This document shows positions 6,826 through 15,250 of a stretch of 40,412 bases of DNA, in pieces. Location: the NCBI GenBank assembly GCA_025963465.1, contig JAOQAP010000170.1:1-40412 (forward strand). The letters run 5' to 3'. Source of the stretch: Flavipsychrobacter sp. (GTDB lineage: Bacteria; Bacteroidota; Bacteroidia; Chitinophagales; Chitinophagaceae). Positions within the stretch are counted from its first letter, which is position 1; every line of letters starts with the position of its first letter. The notes under the pieces were generated by a model. The model ran no database searches, was not told where the DNA came from, and was given only the letters and a program-made list of their open reading frames with translations. The translations under genes were made by a program, and so were the position numbers.

Positions 6826-7695
6826 ATGCGGGTGGTCAATATTTTACGGGTATTAATTCTTTTACTATTGCCGATGACGGGTATGGCACAAAGGGCGGAT
6901 ACAACATACTTTGACTGGGGGATGGCTCCGTCAGACTTTAGCAGTGCCGAGTATTACAGAGTAACGCAGAAAGTAGATAGGAGGTTATGGAAATGTGAGG
7001 ATCACTATATGCGCAATGATAAACTACAAATGACCGGCTACTATTCTAATGCATTATTAGACTGGAAAGACGGCATGTTCGTATATTATGACAAGAAAGG
7101 AAACAAGAAATCAGAAGGGAAATATGTGAACAATCTGAAGGAGGGCATTTTTACAGATTATAATGCAGACGGCAGTATAGATAAGGAAGGTCCGTATTAT
7201 AAAAATAAAAAAAGTGGTGAATGGAAAGAATACTATGACTCAACGGCCAAAGTATGGGCAGTAGAACAGTATAGCAATGACGAACTTATAAGCCTGAAAA
7301 GCTATTATAGTGACGGAAAGCTAAAGAGGGTAGAAACGCATAATAAAGATGTAATATCAGGTAATTGCTATGATGAACAAGGCAAGGATATTCCTTTCAC
7401 CCAATTTCGGATCATGCCAAAATGCGGATTTGACATGATGGATTACCTGGGTAGTAGTATACATTACCCCGAATATGCAAGGAAGCATAACATATCCGGA
7501 AGGATAATTGTAAAATTTGTGGTGAATGAAGATGGCCATATATCTGATGCGGAAGTAATACAGGGGATAGGCGGAGGATGCGATGAAGAGGCCAGGAGGG
7601 TAGTAGCAAATATGCCCAACTGGGTGCCAGGCATAAGAGATGATAAAATGGTAAAGGTTTATTATACCCAGCCTATATCCTTTAAGCTTCGATAA
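6826..7695 (+). CDS. Secreted TonB C-terminal domain protein with MORN-like repeats
   Basis: The frame is open from 6565 inside mnmH, but the start at 6826 follows a promoter-like box and gives a signal peptide (MRVVNILRVLILLLLPMTGMAQ), so a 289-residue product is chosen. Residues about 60-165 hold MORN-like repeats (GYYSNALLDWKDGMFVYY, GKYVNNLKEGIFTDY, GPYYKNKKSGEWKEYY). The last about 90 residues form a TonB_C domain (YPEYARKHNISGRIIVKF...DGHISDAEVIQGI). Such Bacteroidota proteins are periplasmic and often called 'energy transducer TonB'. With no N-terminal membrane anchor or Pro-rich spanner, a true energy-transducing role is doubtful. It is divergent from mnmH and convergent with mtgA. 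Confidence 0.8.
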   Translation: MRVVNILRVLILLLLPMTGMAQRADTTYFDWGMAPSDFSSAEYYRVTQKVDRRLWKCEDHYMRNDKLQMTGYYSNALLDWKDGMFVYYDKKGNKKSEGKYVNNLKEGIFTDYNADGSIDKEGPYYKNKKSGEWKEYYDSTAKVWAVEQYSNDELISLKSYYSDGKLKRVETHNKDVISGNCYDEQGKDIPFTQFRIMPKCGFDMMDYLGSSIHYPEYARKHNISGRIIVKFVVNEDGHISDAEVIQGIGGGCDEEARRVVANMPNWVPGIRDDKMVKVYYTQPISFKLR

Positions 7696-7698
7696 AAA

Positions 7699-8421
7699 TT
7701 AAGGAGTTTTTATTACGGCTTCCACATCTTCATCGCCTTCCAGGTTGTCCATCTGTTCCATTATCTGGGGGTAGCGCCATGCTACACGATGGCTTATGGG
7801 TGTTACACTGAATTTCTTGGGGTTAGGCAGGCAGGCGATGATCATTGCCGCCTCTGCACGGGACAGGTTTTTGGCATGCTTATGAAAATACTGCTGTGAT
7901 GCGGCTTCAATGCCAAAAATGCCCGGCCCCATTTCTATCGTGTTCAGGTACACCTCCATTATGCGGCGTTTGCCCCATGCCAGTTCTATTAAAGCCGTGA
8001 AATAAAATTCAGGAGCCTTGCGTATGTAGCGACCTATGCCGCTGCCCTGCCACAGGAATACATTTTTGGCTGTTTGCTGGCTAATGGTGCTGGCGCCGCC
8101 GCCGGCTATGCGTTTTTTCTTATGAGGCCTGTTCAGGCTTTTGTCCATTGCCTTCCAGTCGAAGCCGTTGTGCTCTGGAAATAGCTGGTCTTCACTGGCA
8201 ATAGCCGCCAGTTTCACATTGCGGGATATCTCGTCCCAGCTGACGTAGTCCCTTTTTAGCCCATAACCACCGGTGAGTCCGCCCAACTGGGTAATGGTGA
8301 CCGGTGGCTCAACGAACCTGCAAATAATTACATATAATAAAGAGGAGCCGAACAGGATAAGTATTACACGAAGTGTATATCTGATGAATTTGCGGAAGCC
8401 TGTGACCTGTTTCTTTGCCAT
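7699..8421 (-). CDS. mtgA: Monofunctional biosynthetic peptidoglycan transglycosylase
   Basis: 240 residues, normal length. It polymerises lipid II into glycan strands in the periplasm. One N-terminal membrane segment (about 12-34) anchors a GT51 domain with ASEDQLFPEHNGFDW (catalytic Glu77), GGGASTISQQTAKN (about 107-120) and ELAWGKRRIMEVYLN (about 146-160). There is no transpeptidase domain. It converges on the TonB-C gene with only 3 bp between the stop codons. Confidence 0.95.
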   Translation of the reverse strand: MAKKQVTGFRKFIRYTLRVILILFGSSLLYVIICRFVEPPVTITQLGGLTGGYGLKRDYVSWDEISRNVKLAAIASEDQLFPEHNGFDWKAMDKSLNRPHKKKRIAGGGASTISQQTAKNVFLWQGSGIGRYIRKAPEFYFTALIELAWGKRRIMEVYLNTIEMGPGIFGIEAASQQYFHKHAKNLSRAEAAMIIACLPNPKKFSVTPISHRVAWRYPQIMEQMDNLEGDEDVEAVIKTP

Positions 8422-8507
8422 GAACGGGGGTAAAAATAAAAATATTTTTAATCATAGGGAGGTTAATATTTTATACCTTAGGGGTAACAACAAAACGTGT
8501 TTACATC

Positions 8508-8987
8508 ATGAAAGGTAAAAAGAAAGAGCTGGTGAAGCAGCTGAAAGCACTGATACTGCAGGGCAATGCCCACGTGACCCTTGATGAGACACTTAAGGAC
8601 ATACCTATGGAGATACGCGGCACGGTGCCTAAAGGCCTGCCATACAGTATCTGGCAGGTAGTGGAGCACTTGCGCATCACGCAGTGGGATATACTTGAGT
8701 TCTGCAAGAACGCCAAACACGTATCGCCAAAGTGGCCGGACGAATACTGGCCTAAGAAGAAAGCGCCGAAGACCGAAGCGCAATGGACACAAACACTGGA
8801 GCAGATACAGATGGACCGTATAGAATTCATAGCTATGCTGGAAGACGAAGATGCGGACCTGTATGAGCCATTTGCGCATGGCGATGGCCAGAACCTGCTG
8901 CGTGAGGCTATACTGATAGGCGATCATAACAGCTACCATACCGGTGAGCTGGTGGTGCTGAGAAGGCTGCAGGGGGCGTGGAAATAG
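8508..8987 (+). CDS. DinB-like superfamily protein
   Basis: 159 residues. The protein fits the four-helix DinB/YfiT-like fold with the usual metal-binding histidine triad: His54 in WQVVEHLRITQWD, and His140 and His144 in GDHNSYHTGEL. Family members include thiol-transferases and DNA-damage-induced proteins of uncertain activity, so no reaction is assigned. The start at 8508 gives a typical N-terminus. It is divergent from mtgA across 86 bp and followed after 54 bp by the gene at 9042 on the same strand, with which it may be cotranscribed. Confidence 0.8.
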   Translation: MKGKKKELVKQLKALILQGNAHVTLDETLKDIPMEIRGTVPKGLPYSIWQVVEHLRITQWDILEFCKNAKHVSPKWPDEYWPKKKAPKTEAQWTQTLEQIQMDRIEFIAMLEDEDADLYEPFAHGDGQNLLREAILIGDHNSYHTGELVVLRRLQGAWK

Positions 8988-9041
8988 CGCAAGGCTGTAA
9001 TTTTATCTTTTTACTTATTTTAGCCCCATCAATAAACATTC

Positions 9042-9587
9042 ATGAGTGAACAATTAGGCGTTGGGTCCCGTGTGGAGCACCAGCATTTTGGCAAAGGGGT
9101 GATCGTAGATACGGCCTCTGAGTTTTATATTATCTGGTTCAAGAGCCAGCAGGGTACCAAGAGCATAAGCAAGGACTATGACGGGCTTACTACCATAGAA
9201 GAGGTGGCGGGCGGCGCAGCAAGTGAAGGCATTACCATTACCGATATAGAGCAGGCGCTGAGCAATATACTGGACCAGCGGCTGCACGAGATGCAGATGG
9301 TGCCGATAGGCCCGCGCTGGAAACGTGGTAACATGATACTGAAGCCGGGAGACCCTACACTGCAATCTAAAGAGGTGCCGATAGAGACCTTCTTTCATAA
9401 AATAGTAATGGTGCGCGACAGGCTGCGCGTGATGGAGCAGAAGATAAATGCCCATAAGGTAATGACCGATGATGAAAAGGTGGACCTGCAGCAGTATATA
9501 ACAGCTATATACGGTTCGCTCACTACATTCAATGTGCTGTTCAAAGAGGCGCATCACCAGTTCAAAGGGGCGAGTGGCAACCCCTAA
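9042..9587 (+). CDS. Conserved unknown protein with N-terminal SH3-like segment
   Basis: 181 residues, cytoplasmic. The N-terminus (GVGSRVEHQHFGKGVIVD) looks like the small beta-barrel at the start of CarD/Tudor-like or UvrD C-terminal modules. Residues about 65-175 are mostly helical with a charged segment. I do not recognise a named family or catalytic motif. The last codons (GNP-stop) lie inside a CCCCTAAATCCCC repeat, which supplies the stop codon, so the native C-terminus may once have differed. Confidence 0.65.
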   Translation: MSEQLGVGSRVEHQHFGKGVIVDTASEFYIIWFKSQQGTKSISKDYDGLTTIEEVAGGAASEGITITDIEQALSNILDQRLHEMQMVPIGPRWKRGNMILKPGDPTLQSKEVPIETFFHKIVMVRDRLRVMEQKINAHKVMTDDEKVDLQQYITAIYGSLTTFNVLFKEAHHQFKGASGNP

Positions 9588-9633
9588 ATCCCCTCCCGCT
9601 GAAATAGCGGGACCTTGTTCCGGGGACTTCCCC
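9581..9633. repeat. CCCCTAAA-type repeat, copy 1, with hairpin
   Basis: ACCCCTAAATCCCC is followed by a hairpin, TCCCGCT-GAAAT-AGCGGGA (9594-9612), then GGGGACTTCCCC, which can pair with the TCCCC start. Related elements follow the stops at 11115 and 16753. It may act as a 3' terminator for the gene at 9042. Confidence 0.55.
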
Positions 9634-9744
9634 ATGTTCTAAATTATTCGTTTGATCAGTAATAGATCGTGTATAGGAGTGGTGTTGGGTTAAAAAAGGT
9701 TAATAGGCTAACGAGGATAGTATGTGTGTTGCTATCTTTAAAAA

Positions 9745-11115
9745 ATGATGATGAAGACAAGAGTATTATCCATATTGCTTTCGGGGCTGGCGTATACATG
9801 TACAGCGCAGGACTCTGTTATGTTTCGTAAGATAGCTGACGAGGTGATGCTGCACGGTACGTGTTATGATAACCTGAGGGTTTTGTGTAAAACTGTTGGG
9901 CATCGTATCAGCGGCTCTCCTGCAGCGGCTAAGGCCGTGACCTGGGGCGAAAAGGCCATGAAAGAAGCCGGTGCCGACAAAGTATGGCTGCAGCCTGCAG
10001 ATGTGCCGTACTGGTACCGTGGCAAAGAAAGCCTGTACCTGAAACTGGATGGCAAGTATGAAAAAGTAGCGGCGTTATCATTGGGCAACAGTCGGGGAAC
10101 GGGAGGGAAAACAGTTGAAGCGCCGATCATTATGGTGCATAATCTTGAAGAATTTAAAGCGCTGCCGGAAAGCGAAGTGAAGGGTAAGATCGTGTACTTT
10201 AATTACCTGTTCCGCCAGGATTTCATTTTTACTTTTGAAGGTTATGGAGATGCGGTAAAATACCGTGGGCTCGCGGGTTCCCTGGGAGCTAGTAAGGGCG
10301 CTGCAGCCGTTATTATACGGTCTATGTCAACAGGTACGGACGATTTTCCGCATACGGGTGGGACGCGGCCATACAGGGATACGCTGAAGACAGTGCCTTC
10401 GATGGCGCTGGGCAATAAAACCGCTGACAGGCTGGAGAAAGCCTGCCTGAAGGGAGGCGTAACTGCTAAGATGACCTCTGAATGCGATATGAAGCCTAAC
10501 ATGGTGCGCTCTTACAATGTAATAGGTGAGATAAGAGGCTCTGAAACTCCTGAAAAGATAGTTACCATAGGTGGCCACCTGGATTCGTGGGATGTGGGTG
10601 AAGGTGCGCAGGATGATGGCGCAGGCTGTGTGCAGTCTATAGAAGTGATACGTACCTACAAGGCGCTGGGCATAAGGCCTAAGTGTACGATACGCGCGGT
10701 ACTCTTTATGAATGAGGAGAACGGGCAAAAAGGCGGGCAGGCATATGCAGACTCAGCAATATCAAAACACGAACAACACGTAATAGCTGTGGAGACAGAT
10801 GCCGGTGGTTTTTCGCCACGTGGTATAGGGCTGGTAATGCCGCAGGCGCAGAAGGATAAGATACTGGCCTACCGCAACCTGTTCCTGCCATATGGCGTGT
10901 ATGATTTTACAAAAGAAGAGGGGGGTAGCGACATAGATCCGATAGGGCTGAAACTACACACGCCGCTTGCCGGCCTGATACCGGACTCCCAGCGCTATTT
11001 TGATATACATCATACTGATAATGATGTGTTTGAAAATGTAAACCATAGGGAATTGAAACTGGGTGCAGCAGTAATGGCCCAGTTCCTGTATTTGGTGAGT
11101 GAGCATGGGCTGTAA
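9745..11115 (+). CDS. Secreted M28-family metallopeptidase, carboxypeptidase Q-like
   Basis: 456 residues. A signal peptide (about 1-21, ...AYTCTAQ) directs it to the periplasm or beyond. An inserted PA-type domain (about 120-255) precedes the M28 catalytic domain. Predicted zinc ligands and catalytic residues are His278 (GGHLDSWD), Asp290 (AQDDGAG), Glu324/325 (MNEENGQKGG), Asp352 (ETDAGG) and His423 (IHHTDND), matching the plasma glutamate carboxypeptidase pattern. It should release amino acids from peptides. Three in-frame ATG codons open the gene (9745, 9748, 9751); the first is used here. It is followed by a repeat that begins right after the stop. It may feed peptides or amino acids to transport, but coupling to the next gene is only positional. 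Confidence 0.88.
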   Translation: MMMKTRVLSILLSGLAYTCTAQDSVMFRKIADEVMLHGTCYDNLRVLCKTVGHRISGSPAAAKAVTWGEKAMKEAGADKVWLQPADVPYWYRGKESLYLKLDGKYEKVAALSLGNSRGTGGKTVEAPIIMVHNLEEFKALPESEVKGKIVYFNYLFRQDFIFTFEGYGDAVKYRGLAGSLGASKGAAAVIIRSMSTGTDDFPHTGGTRPYRDTLKTVPSMALGNKTADRLEKACLKGGVTAKMTSECDMKPNMVRSYNVIGEIRGSETPEKIVTIGGHLDSWDVGEGAQDDGAGCVQSIEVIRTYKALGIRPKCTIRAVLFMNEENGQKGGQAYADSAISKHEQHVIAVETDAGGFSPRGIGLVMPQAQKDKILAYRNLFLPYGVYDFTKEEGGSDIDPIGLKLHTPLAGLIPDSQRYFDIHHTDNDVFENVNHRELKLGAAVMAQFLYLVSEHGL

Positions 11116-11148
11116 CCCCAAACCCCTAAAGGGGCTTCCCCTTATTTT
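11116..11148. repeat. CCCCTAAAGGGG repeat, copy 2
   Basis: CCCCAAACCCCTAAAGGGGCTTCCCC begins immediately after the peptidase stop. The CCCC/GGGG hairpin with loop TAAA is followed a few bases later by TTATTTT, so it may terminate transcription. Confidence 0.6.
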
Positions 11149-11203
11149 AAATTACTTTTGTTACGGGTTAATTGGTTAAATAATCTTTTAGCGAGAGTAA
11201 TAC

Positions 11204-12331
11204 ATGAAAGATGCACAACCAACGGTGATATATAAACTGCTTAAGCGGCCTTCGGCGGTGGTGGCGTTGTGCATCATTGGTATTACATGTCTTGTGTCGG
11301 TATTTGCTTACCTGCTGGCGCCCGACGCAACTCCATCGGCAAACAGGATGATCATAGAACTGGGCGCCAAACGTCCCGGGTTTTCCAAACAATTACTATA
11401 CCTGCCTAAGAGCAGTGTGCAATCGCATAACAGCCGTTTATCAGAATGGTTCAACGGTGCGCCGTCCGGCTACCTGGCCACGCCCGTTAATGGCTATACA
11501 TTTGCCGGTGATAAAATTGTGGTGCGGCACTATATAGATGACGGGTTGGAGGATACGCTCACCTATGTCTTATCTGCACTGATCCCCGCTGATCACCTGA
11601 AGGCCCCACTACAGGAACAGCAACATTACCTGGAGCAACACCAGCTGATCACCAAAACTTTTTACCTGGGCACGGACCGTTATGGCAGGGATATACTTTC
11701 CAGGCTGCTGATTGGCTCGCGGGTGACACTTTCTGTGGGGCTTATCGCTGTTTTGCTGTCGCTTACTATTGGTATCATACTTGGCTCGCTGGCAGGCTAC
11801 TATGGCGGGGTAGTAGACAACGTGGTGATGTGGATCATCAACATACTGTATGCCATACCTACATTGCTGCTGGTGTTCGCTATTACACTTACTATAGGCA
11901 AGGGTTTCTGGGAGATATTCATTGCCATAGGGCTGAGTATGTGGGTGGGTGCTGCCCGTCTTATAAGAGGGCAGGTGCTGGTACTGCGGGAAATGGAATA
12001 TGTGACCGCCGCCAAGGCACTGGGGGTAGGGGATATAAGGATCATCTTCCGCCATATACTGCCCAATATAGCCGGGCCGCTGATGGTGATAGCTGCAGGC
12101 AATTTTGCTGCCGCGATACTGGTAGAGGCAGGTCTTAGTTTCTTAGGGTTTGGGGTGCAGCCTCCGCATCCATCGTGGGGATTGATGATCAAGGAGCACT
12201 ATAATTTTCTGCTCACCAACAGGCCACTACTGGCACTGATACCGGGGATAGCTATTATGTTGCTGGTATATGCTTTTAATATACTGGGCAATGCATTGAG
12301 GGATGTGCTGGATGTGAAAACCCCAAACTAG
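11204..12331 (+). CDS. ABC transporter permease, OppC/DppC type
   Basis: 375 residues, longer than the usual about 300. An N-terminal membrane segment (about 17-38) is followed by a periplasmic stretch of about 115 residues that contains a charged, helical section. The BPD_transp_1 domain comes next (about 160-370), with about five membrane segments and the EAA loop TAAKALGVGDIRIIFRHILP. The closing GLSFLGFGVQPPHPSWG motif is typical of OppC/DppC. It would form a heterodimeric channel for di- or oligopeptides or nickel. No OppB, ATPase or binding protein lies nearby, so partners must be encoded elsewhere. The gene is convergent with the DUF2007-like gene. Confidence 0.9.
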   Translation: MKDAQPTVIYKLLKRPSAVVALCIIGITCLVSVFAYLLAPDATPSANRMIIELGAKRPGFSKQLLYLPKSSVQSHNSRLSEWFNGAPSGYLATPVNGYTFAGDKIVVRHYIDDGLEDTLTYVLSALIPADHLKAPLQEQQHYLEQHQLITKTFYLGTDRYGRDILSRLLIGSRVTLSVGLIAVLLSLTIGIILGSLAGYYGGVVDNVVMWIINILYAIPTLLLVFAITLTIGKGFWEIFIAIGLSMWVGAARLIRGQVLVLREMEYVTAAKALGVGDIRIIFRHILPNIAGPLMVIAAGNFAAAILVEAGLSFLGFGVQPPHPSWGLMIKEHYNFLLTNRPLLALIPGIAIMLLVYAFNILGNALRDVLDVKTPN

Positions 12332-12353
12332 GTTCCTGTTATATCGAGGCTGG

Positions 12354-13091
12354 CTATAAGAGATGCTGACGCCCGGTGACGTAAAGCACAAACTTCACAA
12401 CGATTAGGGCGAAAGAAAGTATGCCCACCAGCAGGATGTATAGCCCCTGTTTACGGGCTTTATTGTCGTAGGAGTATATCTGTGTGCCGTTGGGTAATGT
12501 TCTCCGGGTAAGGTATACTACAAGTCCAAGGATGATGCCCAGCACTCCCGGTAGCAGGTCGAAGTCATAAAGGAGCATGAGCACTACCTTGTTGTTGGTA
12601 ATGCAAGCTGCTATGCTGATGAGGGACACGGAGTAGCCGAATATGATCCAGAATGCAGACAGGGAGCGTTGTTTAGCTGATTCGGTAATATGCTGCTGCT
12701 TTAGTGTTTCGGTCTTTTGCGCATCAATAGTTACACCCCGTTCCTTTAGTAATGCCAGTGCCAGGTTGTAGTTGTATTCGCCCCATTCATCAGGTTTTGC
12801 CAGTATGTCCGTTAATTCATCATTGCTCAGTGAAAGGAGCATGTAGCCCTTCTCTACCTGTGCCAGGTCTACCTCTGTTGTATCTATTAGTATTTTCTGT
12901 GCCCGTTCAAAATCTTCACCTTTTATCTTCAGCAATACATAGTTATTGTATTGTTTTCCTATGAAATTCTGGTCCAGCAGGTTGCGTGTTTGCTCTACTA
13001 CCGCAGTAATGCTATACTGTTTCAGTTTTGCGGCAAGTTCGTCGGCTTCCCGTCTTGTTTCAAACTCGCGGAAGGTGAGAAAATCACTCAT
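12354..13091 (-). CDS. DUF2007-like membrane protein
   Basis: 245 residues. The N-terminal about 70 residues (FREFETRREADELAAKLKQYSITAVVEQ...VLLKIKGEDFERAQKIL) resemble DUF2007, a small alpha-beta fold suggested to be regulatory. A helical linker follows (about 80-140), and the C-terminal half has three probable membrane segments (about 147-170, 173-192, 219-240). The function is unknown. It reads away from the ribosomal operon, sharing the 330-bp upstream region with rpsJ. Confidence 0.65.
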   Translation of the reverse strand: MSDFLTFREFETRREADELAAKLKQYSITAVVEQTRNLLDQNFIGKQYNNYVLLKIKGEDFERAQKILIDTTEVDLAQVEKGYMLLSLSNDELTDILAKPDEWGEYNYNLALALLKERGVTIDAQKTETLKQQHITESAKQRSLSAFWIIFGYSVSLISIAACITNNKVVLMLLYDFDLLPGVLGIILGLVVYLTRRTLPNGTQIYSYDNKARKQGLYILLVGILSFALIVVKFVLYVTGRQHLL

Positions 13092-13421
13092 TTGATGGAT
13101 TTTTTAAAATAATGCATAAAATTAATGAGTCTGTCATGTTATATAGAAAGGTTGTGAGAATTGCGTCATTTGCTTCGTTCAAGCCTGTTAAGTACCAGAT
13201 CTCTGCGGTTATGAAAGTACGATTCTGAAGTAATATAGCGGTAAATACCAATGAAATACCTATCTTCGCACCCCTTCAGGAAAAATGGAGATGCAATACA
13301 GGCAATAGTTTGAGCGGACAGGAAAAAGAATTTAAATATTTTTAAGAAAAAGTTTGTTGAATCAAAAGATGTCATTACCTTTGCAGTCCCAAATTTTTCG
13401 GGGTTTAGAACGAAATAAAGT
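13092..13421. other. Divergent regulatory region upstream of rpsJ
   Basis: 330 bp between the DUF2007-like gene and rpsJ. It contains the strong promoter at 13354-13383 and an A/T-rich tract before it. I see no gene. The region between the promoter and rpsJ is short (about 38 nt), so there is no room for a long S10-type leader here. Confidence 0.6.
13354..13383 (+). promoter_or_regulatory. Bacteroidota sigma promoter of the S10-spc operon
   Basis: TTG (13354-13356), a 19-nt spacer and TACCTTTG (13376-13383) match the Bacteroidota consensus TTG-N19-TAnnTTTG. Transcription would start near 13390, about 30 nt before the rpsJ ATG. Confidence 0.85.
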
Positions 13422-13727
13422 ATGTCACAGCGTATCAGAATTAAGCTAAAATCTTACGATCATAACCTGGTCGATAAATCAGCGGATAAGATCGTAAAGA
13501 CTGTGCGCAATACCGGAGCAGTGGTTACAGGCCCTATTCCGTTGCCTACAGAGAAGAAGATATTTACCGTTTTGCGTTCGCCGCACGTAAACAAGAAAAG
13601 CCGTGAGCAGTTCCAGCTTTGTACGCATAAGCGTCTGTTGGATATCTACACGTCTTCATCCCGTACAGTAGACGCGCTTTCGAAGCTCGACCTGCCAAGC
13701 GGTGTGGAAGTAGAAATAAAAGCATGA
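13422..13727 (+). CDS. rpsJ: 30S ribosomal protein S10
   Basis: 101 residues, near the usual 103. First gene of the operon. The protein sits in the 30S head and also partners NusB in antitermination. The signature is clear: [21 protein letters not shown] and [17 protein letters not shown]. The start follows an A-rich leader (CGAAATAAAGT) without a Shine-Dalgarno sequence, as is normal in Bacteroidota. fusA, often directly upstream in this phylum, is absent. A long 131-bp gap with a predicted hairpin follows before rplC. Confidence 0.98.
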   Translation: MSQRIRIKLKSYDHNLVDKSADKIVKTVRNTGAVVTGPIPLPTEKKIFTVLRSPHVNKKSREQFQLCTHKRLLDIYTSSSRTVDALSKLDLPSGVEVEIKA

Positions 13728-13800
13728 TGAAAGCCATCTGACGCTTCGCAGCCTAAGATGAACAGTAAAAAGTGCCAGTTCTTTAAAAAATTGAAAAAAC

Positions 13801-13842
13801 AGCTAATCCCGGCCCACACAATCAGGACCCGGGCGCTTGGCT
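13801..13842 (+). promoter_or_regulatory. Candidate structured leader before rplC
   Basis: AGCTAA (13801-13806) pairs with TTGGCT (13837-13842), and CCCGG (13808-13812) with CCGGG (13829-13833), around a loop of about 16 nt. It sits 16 bp before the rplC start in an unusually long gap and could be an autoregulatory RNA site or an attenuator. Confidence 0.4.
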
Positions 13843-13858
13843 AAAACATAATAATATA

Positions 13859-14476
13859 ATGAAAGGTATTATTGGTAAAAAGATCGGTATGACCAGCATA
13901 TTCGAAGCTAATGGCAAGCAAATAGCTTGTACCATCATCGAAGCTGGACCATGTGTGGTTACCCAGAAGAAAACTGTCGATACTGACGGTTACGAATCTC
14001 TCCAAATTGCATTTGGTGAGGCTAAGGCTAAGAATACGCCGAAAGCGCTCATCAATCACTTCGCTAAGTCTTCCACGACTCCTAAGAGCGTAGTAAAAGA
14101 ACTCAGAAATTGTTCCATTGATAAACAAGTAGGTGAAAGCATCACCTGCGAAATATTTACTGAAGGTGAAAAGGTAAGCGTTATCGGCACCACCAAGGGT
14201 AAAGGTTTCCAGGGTGTTGTTAGACGTCACGGATTTAGCGGTGTGGGTGAAGCTACCCATGGCCAGCATGACCGTTCACGTGCTCCGGGTTCTATCGGTG
14301 GCTCATCATATCCAAGCCGCGTATTTAAAGGTATGCGCATGGCAGGCCACATGGGTACTGACCGTGTAAAGATCAAAGCGCTGCGCGTGGTAAAAGTATT
14401 CCCTGAACAGAACTACATATTAATCAGCGGTTCAGTACCAGGACATAACGGATCTATTGTTTTAATTCAGAATTAA
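13859..14476 (+). CDS. rplC: 50S ribosomal protein L3
   Basis: 205 residues (E. coli 209). Binds 23S rRNA near the peptidyl transferase centre and nucleates 50S assembly. It opens KGIIGKKIGMTSIF and has the basic extension GRVMGSS-like region (HGQHDRSRAPGSIGGSS, about 137-153). The conserved KVFPEQN...VPGHNGS end is intact. It precedes rplD by 8 bp. Confidence 0.98.
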   Translation: MKGIIGKKIGMTSIFEANGKQIACTIIEAGPCVVTQKKTVDTDGYESLQIAFGEAKAKNTPKALINHFAKSSTTPKSVVKELRNCSIDKQVGESITCEIFTEGEKVSVIGTTKGKGFQGVVRRHGFSGVGEATHGQHDRSRAPGSIGGSSYPSRVFKGMRMAGHMGTDRVKIKALRVVKVFPEQNYILISGSVPGHNGSIVLIQN

Positions 14477-14484
14477 TTATAGTC

Positions 14485-15129
14485 ATGCAAGTTGACGTTT
14501 TAAATAGTAAAGGTGCAAAGACAGGCCGTTCGGTTGAACTTCCGGACGATATATTCAATGTTGAGCCAAACGATCATTGTATTTACCTTGCGGTAAAACA
14601 ATACCTCGCGGCAAAACGCCAGGGTACGCACAAGACAAAGACCCGCGCTGAAGTGCACGGTTCTTCTAAGAAATTGCACAAGCAAAAAGGTACAGGTGGC
14701 TCCCGTAAAGGTAACATCCGTAACCCATTGTACAAGGGTGGTGGTACCATCAATGGTCCATTACCACACGGTTACAACTTCAAGTTGAACCGTAAGGTGA
14801 AAGATCTTGCTAAAATATCTGCACTTGTTTACAAGGCACGTGAGAACAAGATCGTGATCATAGAAGACCTGACACTGGATACGCCTAAAACAAAGGATTT
14901 CTCAGCTATGCTGGAAGTACTTCGCGGAGACAGCAGGAAAACAATGGTAGTAGTACCTGAGTACAACACCAACGTATACCTGAGCGGCCGTAACCTGAGC
15001 GCTAATAAAACTGTAGTTCTGAGCGACATGAACACTTACGACCTTACTAATACAGGTGTTGTAATATTCACTGAGTCAGCAGCTAAGATGTTCATAGAAG
15101 CACCGGCTGAAGAAGAAACTGCAGCATAA
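14485..15129 (+). CDS. rplD: 50S ribosomal protein L4
   Basis: 214 residues (E. coli 201). It lines the exit tunnel; in E. coli it also represses the S10 operon. The tunnel-loop motif THKTKTRAEVHGSSKKLHKQ and the KGTGGSRKGNIRNP block (about 67-80) are intact. The extra length is an acidic tail ending EEETAA. A 121-bp gap with repeats separates it from rplW, which is unusual because these genes normally abut. Confidence 0.98.
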   Translation: MQVDVLNSKGAKTGRSVELPDDIFNVEPNDHCIYLAVKQYLAAKRQGTHKTKTRAEVHGSSKKLHKQKGTGGSRKGNIRNPLYKGGGTINGPLPHGYNFKLNRKVKDLAKISALVYKARENKIVIIEDLTLDTPKTKDFSAMLEVLRGDSRKTMVVVPEYNTNVYLSGRNLSANKTVVLSDMNTYDLTNTGVVIFTESAAKMFIEAPAEEETAA

Positions 15130-15131
15130 GT

Positions 15132-15240
15132 ATAATTAGCTGATGTGACAATTAGCTGATGAATATAGTTCTTAAATAAAAATTGTAAACCTGGTAAGAG
15201 AATTAGCCAATCAGCTAATCATCAAATCAGCTCATTAAAA
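15132..15240. repeat. AATTAGCTGATG repeat cluster in the rplD-rplW gap
   Basis: AATTAGCTGATG occurs twice in direct orientation (15134-15145, 15150-15161). Inverted copies follow (ATCAGCTAATCATC from 15210, AATCAGCTCATT near 15225). The arms can fold into a long imperfect hairpin. This looks like a dispersed intergenic repeat inserted in the operon. Confidence 0.65.
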
Positions 15241-15250
15241 AATTAAAACG

